Source of the DNA: Arcuatula senhousia
Taxonomy: Eukaryota > Mollusca > Bivalvia > Mytilida > Mytilidae
Assembly: GCA_963971305.1 (NCBI GenBank)
Contig: OZ020305.1
Span: forward strand, 13,859,001 to 13,923,000
Reading direction: 5' to 3'
DNA: 64,000 nucleotides
The notes below the pieces were generated by a model, which saw nothing but the letters and a program-made list of their open reading frames with translations, did not search any database and was not told the origin of the DNA. Within the stretch, counting starts at the first letter, position 1; every line of letters begins with the position of its first letter. Positions 60,263 to 64,000 of this stretch are shown here, in pieces. The translations under genes were made by a program, and so were the position numbers.

Positions 60263-61210
60263 ATGTGGATCCTAAAGAATTCGAAAGTACTGATGGAGAT
60301 TCTTAACTCTAAATCAGTTTCATCTTGTAACAGCATCAAAACATTCAATTTCTCCACACTTTACACTTCTTTTCCACATGAACAACTGAAATCGCAATGT
60401 GCACAGCTGATTAAACGCAGCTTTTTCAAAAAGAGTGGAAAACGCAGGTACAAATATCTAGTAGTCGATTATACCAAGACTTACATTGTCATCAATGAGT
60501 ATAAGAAAAAGAACAAATTTACAGAAGACCAAATAATCGATCTGCTCAACTTTCTTATTGACAACATATTTGTTCAGTTTGGTGGACGTGTTTTTCAGCA
60601 AACAATAGGGATTCCAATAGGCACTAATTGTGCACCTTTGCTTCCTGATTTGTTTCTTCTTTCATATGAAGCAGACTTTTTACAATCTCTTCTAGACAAA
60701 AAAGACCGTGGGCTGGCTCTCTTTCAACCTTGCGTTCCGTTTGTTGATGATGTCCTTTCACTAAACAATTCTCGATTTGGTGACTTTCTCCATCTCATAT
60801 ATCCCCAGGAGCTTGAGATAAAGGACACAAGGGATTTTAGGACGTCTGCTTCATATCTAGATCTACATCTCGAAATTGACTCTCAAAGAAGACTTTTAAC
60901 AAAGCTCTATGACAAACGTGATGACTTCAACTTTCCAATCGTCAAATTTCCCTTCTTGTGTAGCAACATTCCGTCCACTCCAGCTTATGGATTTAACGTA
61001 TCTCAATTGATTCGTTACTCCAGAGCGTGCGGGACTTTCATCGATTTTCTTGGCAGAGCGACACGTCTGACGCAAAAATTGCTCACACAGGGTTATGTTG
61101 CTCCTCGGTTGCTGTCTTCACTCAAGAAATTTAACGGAAGACATCATGCACTTATAGACAAATATGGGATTTCGATCTCTCAGATGAGTGCAGATGTTGG
61201 TTTGTCATAG
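60263..61210 (+). pseudogene. Penelope-like reverse transcriptase, 5'-truncated, motif A mutated
   Basis: 315 codons, the longest copy of this family in the window. Motif A reads FNFSTLYTSFPH; related elements have Asp where this has Asn (60344-60346), so a catalytic metal ligand is lost. Motif B is GIPIGTNCAPLLPDLFLLSYE and motif C is PFVDDVLSLNN. The thumb-like part follows (ELEIKDTRDF, then SYLDLHLEID), and then the C-terminal segment LCSNIPSTPAYG, QLIRYSRACG, LLSSLKKF and ISISQMSAD, which recurs as fragments elsewhere. The upstream part of the element is absent. The NCAPLL form of motif B and the LYT motif A suggest the Penelope-like order, but another RT group cannot be excluded. Confidence 0.75.
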
Positions 61211-61480
61211 GGTTTTGTTTTGTCTTTCTTTAACGGATTTGACACGCTGAGGTGACTATTGGCAACGCGAAGGGTGTGCTATAGCAAGCAGGAAGTGCTT
61301 ACTCTTCTGGAGCACCTGAGTTCACTCTTGTTTCGACTGGAGTTTGCGTTGTTGAATGATATTCAGTTATTTTGTGTTTCCGTATATTACATGTTATCTG
61401 TTTTTGCCCTGTTCTTGTTGGTGTTTACTGGTTTTGTCTCTGCCCTTTCGGACTTTTGACATTCGGATACCCCATTAGTA
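61211..61480 (+). mobile_element. 3' untranslated tail of the Penelope-like element
   Basis: Text from TTTTGTCTTTCTTTAACGGA through GCTATAGCAAGCAGG to CGGACTTTTGACATTCGG. Parts of it appear in nearly all the fragments listed in this window, so it defines the family's 3' region. The open frames within it are not genes. Confidence 0.7.
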
Positions 61481-61484
61481 CCTC

Positions 61485-61800
61485 TGCTTCTTACAACTAC
61501 ATATGGTGTCCTTCCTATATACCAAGTTTCATTGCATTCCGTTCTGTAATTGCAGAGGAGTTGCACCGACAAGATGACAATGAAGATTTTTAGCAAATTT
61601 CTAACTTCAAAGGGTCATAACTTCCTAAAAAAATTGAGGATCAAAATTTCTTGCTTATATGCACATCTACATATAATATTTCCTTCCCTTATACTAAGTG
61701 CTATTGAATTCGGTTCAGTAGTTTTAGAGGAGTTGCGCTGAAAAAAATTGTGACTGACAGACGGACGGACGGACACCACAAAAACAATATGTATCTCCTC
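61485..61800 (+). repeat. Dispersed repeat with ~165-bp internal units and GACGGACG end
   Basis: Two units that each contain a CACATCTACATAT-like start and AGAGGAGTTGC. The second ends in ACAGACGGACGGACGGACAC. Related to 56440-56820 and to 60066-60160. Confidence 0.6.
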
Positions 61801-62428
61801 AAAAGTTGGGGGAGACATAAATATTTGGTGACAATAAACACAAAACGATCGTTTCATATCTCGTATTGTAACAAACCTATCTTGTCACGTTTACGACTGG
61901 TACAATGGTCAATATTGTGTTTGTAAACTAGTAAACTATGTATGAATAAAGGACATGGTACGGTAAGGGCCATATTTTGGCCCCCTATTTTGTCCTATTT
62001 TATGGAAAAAGAGATCTGAAGTAATCCATGAAACTGCGCATTATATTTTGAGTTAAATGGTTCAAATTTATGACTATGTTTTCATTTTTTTATAATCCTC
62101 TTTCTATATTTTGAGTTAAATGGTTCAAATTTATGACTATGTTTTCATTTTTTTTATTTAATAAACCCCAGCAAAATTGAGAAAAATGCTAGTTTTGAAT
62201 GCATATGGTTAAGTTGTTATTTTCAAAGACCTTCTCCAACATATCCAGGAATTTTCTAACTTTGCTGATCTAGACTTTTAATGAAGAGTATTTTAGAATT
62301 CAGGAACCAAATTATTGAATCAAGCAGACAGAGGCACCTAAAAATTAAGAAAATGACAAAAATTGTGTACAATTTCGGCCAATTTGACAGAAATTTTCAA
62401 CATTTTGTTTGTTTTTTTTTACATTTAG
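61801..62428. other. Non-coding stretch with a 63-bp tandem duplication
   Basis: 62042-62104 and 62105-62160 repeat TATATTTTGAGTTAAATGGT and what follows, at offset 63. The passage after it is plausibly an intron of the exon at 62429. Nothing else recognised. Confidence 0.55.
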
Positions 62429-62714
62429 ATTTTATGAATACCTAACAAATTTGCTAAACCAGTTTGTTCACCTATTTGACCTTCCAAATAGTATAGGAAA
62501 TCTTTATACCGATTTTGTATCTTTCATTCACAGAGGGGGGAATATTGGCCATAATGTACCTTGTCCTTTGTATGAAAAAAATGATAAACTTATGACTTAT
62601 TATTTTTTATTATTATTCGGCCAAATACCATTATCTCGTCAGTCACTTCTTGGTTTGGTTTTGAATAGAAAAGTTGCATCATTGGTCAGTGATGGGATCA
62701 TGAATCTTTATTGA
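62429..62714 (+). CDS. Possible terminal exon of an unrecognised gene
   Basis: Opens after a good acceptor (TTTTTTTTTACATTTAG, ending 62428) and reads FYEYLTNLLNQFVHLFDLP, then SFIHRGGNIGHNVPCPLYEK, then a hydrophobic stretch (YYFLLLFGQIPL) to TGA at 62712-62714. The composition is protein-like and unlike the surrounding repeats. I do not recognise the family and see no upstream exon. A transposon-encoded product is possible. No paralogue was noticed elsewhere in the window. Confidence 0.4.
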
Positions 62715-62759
62715 AGATTGTATGTGAATGTATGTGTGAGTGTGAATGTGTGCATATCT

Positions 62760-63320
62760 CTCGTGAAAAATCCTGGTCTTTTTCCTTTTTTTTAAAGATT
62801 CAAATTATTCTACTTTTTTAAATAAAAAAAGCAAACTTTTTTTCACTTTTGAAAAATAAAAACGTATTATTTTTCGCTTATGTAAAATGTCACTTTCATG
62901 ACTTTTTTAAGACAAAAAATGCAGATTTTTCTACTTTTGCAAATTAAAAACCTAATATTTTTCACTTTTTTAAATTATGAAGGCATCTCTTTCTACTATT
63001 TTAAAATAAAAAAAGGATTTTTTTTTACTTTTTGTAAAATATAAACGTATTTTTTTAAACTTTTTAAGATAATTTTATTTTACTCACTTTATTTAAATAA
63101 AATCGCATTTTTGTCTACTTAGTTAAAATAAAAACGCAATTTCTTTTTACTTTTGTAAGTATAATAAAAGCAAGTTTTGTTTTCACTTATGTAAAATGAA
63201 AACATAATCAGATTTTTTTCTAGTTTGGTAATATAAAAACGTCTTTTTTAAAAATATAAAGGCACATTATCACTTTTGTAAAATACATGTATAAAACCAA
63301 GTTGTTTTACTTTTTAAAAA
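62760..63320. repeat. AT-rich minisatellite of ~30-45 bp units
   Basis: About a dozen variants of a unit of the form TTTTTCACTTTTGTAAAAT followed by AAAAACG. Examples start near 62810, 62845, 62935, 62965, 63020, 63110, 63145 and 63185. The units are too diverged to fix an exact period by eye. Confidence 0.7.
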
Positions 63321-63360
63321 AAAAAGTAAATGTTCATACTTTTTCATCTTTCTATTACAG

Positions 63361-63498
63361 TTTGAAAGAGATAGAAGAAGTTCGAGTGGTCCCATCCTGT
63401 CATGTAGTATGCATGCCGGTTCATATGTTGATTCTGTCTTTGATGACGTTTACATGCCACCCCACCACCCGGAGCAAAATGAAAAGGGCACACACTAG
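63361..63498 (+). CDS. Possible short terminal exon
   Basis: After a strong acceptor (CATCTTTCTATTACAG ending 63360) one frame reads FERDRRSSSGPILSC, then YVDSVFDDVYMPPHHPEQNE and stops at TAG 63496-63498. The acidic and proline-rich end looks protein-like. It could be the last exon of the gene to which 62429-62714 belongs only if that stop is bypassed by alternative splicing. No domain is recognised. Confidence 0.3.
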   Translation, partial: FERDRRSSSGPILSCSMHAGSYVDSVFDDVYMPPHHPEQNEKGTH

Positions 63499-64000
63499 TA
63501 CTGTTGACATCGGAGACAGCGAAGAAGCTATAAAAGGACATAACAGACAATAAAATGCAAGAAGAAGAAAAGTGATCTAGAACTTTTTGTCTTCAACTTT
63601 AAAAGATATAGAGACATAGAAAACATTTTAACATTACTTTTGACGTAAAACTTTAATTGTATTGTAATAAAAACGGGAGGGTGGAAAATGATAAAAACGG
63701 GCGAGAGAAGACACAAACTGATAAAAGCTTGGTTGGGAAGTCAAAATAATTAGAAGTCTGTCATTCATTCTTTTTTTTATCTTATAATGAACACATGAAA
63801 AACTGTATACATTTGTAATCTAATACCGTTTATTGTCAAATGCACACAATCGAAGTCTGAAAAAAAAGTTTCATATGTTTTAAAATCACTGCCCGTTGGT
63901 GTAGGTTGTGTCGCATTATACATCTTATTATCGTCTATTATTAATGTAGCTTTCAATTATCTATTTTTCTGCTTTTATAAAGCTATGCTATTTTCATGAA
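63499..64000. other. End of window, non-coding
   Basis: AT-rich sequence with an AATAAAA at 63551 that could serve as a polyadenylation signal for the exon above, and again at 63666. Nothing else is seen. Confidence 0.4.

Overview
The window looks like nuclear DNA of a bivalve mollusc, most probably a mussel (Mytilus-like). It is AT-rich, nearly all non-coding, has GT-AG introns, is full of nested transposable elements, and carries one B-box/coiled-coil/beta-propeller (TRIM-like) gene of the type expanded in bivalves. The species is my inference from the general character of the repeats, not a database match.

Large-scale layout: most of the window is one direct segmental duplication. Copy 1 runs from about 766 to 20075 and copy 2 from about 21831 to 54770, separated by about 1.75 kb. 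The two copies are colinear but loaded with different insertions, so each serves as the empty-site control for the other. The only clear host gene is present in both: an intact TRIM-like gene without a RING (9573-11267) and a broken paralogue (45210-46891) with one stop and one 13-nt frameshifting deletion.

Copy 2 is enlarged by a 10.8 kb DNA transposon (26875-37689) with about 70-bp imperfect terminal inverted repeats and an AT target duplication. The + strand carries a spliced SAP/SWIM/YqaJ-exonuclease gene and the - strand a spliced THAP/DDE_4 transposase, in convergent arrangement. This content matches the ISL2EU superfamily as I know it. It is itself full of insertions; the most striking is a 2.04 kb inverted-repeat element (35545-37587) that splits the THAP exon with a 3-bp duplication and carries a separate splice-bounded exon of its own. 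Copy 2 also holds a 5'-truncated L2/CR1-like LINE (50265-52070) between two apparently identical 1285-bp direct repeats, extra units of a 1.7-2.0 kb tandem array, and several small elements.

Four small elements (22575-23721, 31230-32666, 43172-43490, 43576-44466) share one architecture: a short hairpin near one end, an internal subterminal inverted repeat, and a hairpin at the other end. The sequence differs between them while the complementarity is kept. This resembles the Helentron/HINE (Helitron-like) plan and is the signal I find most worth testing.

The right-hand part (54.8-64 kb) holds a decayed Maverick/Polinton-type packaging ATPase, degenerate TTAGGG-like repeats, a 237-bp direct duplication, a Penelope-like reverse transcriptase fragment (60263-61210) with a changed catalytic aspartate, an AT-rich minisatellite, and two short possible terminal exons of unknown genes. 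Fragments of the same reverse-transcriptase element's 3' region recur at least ten times across the window on both strands. No rRNA, tRNA, CRISPR array or bacterial-type operon was seen.
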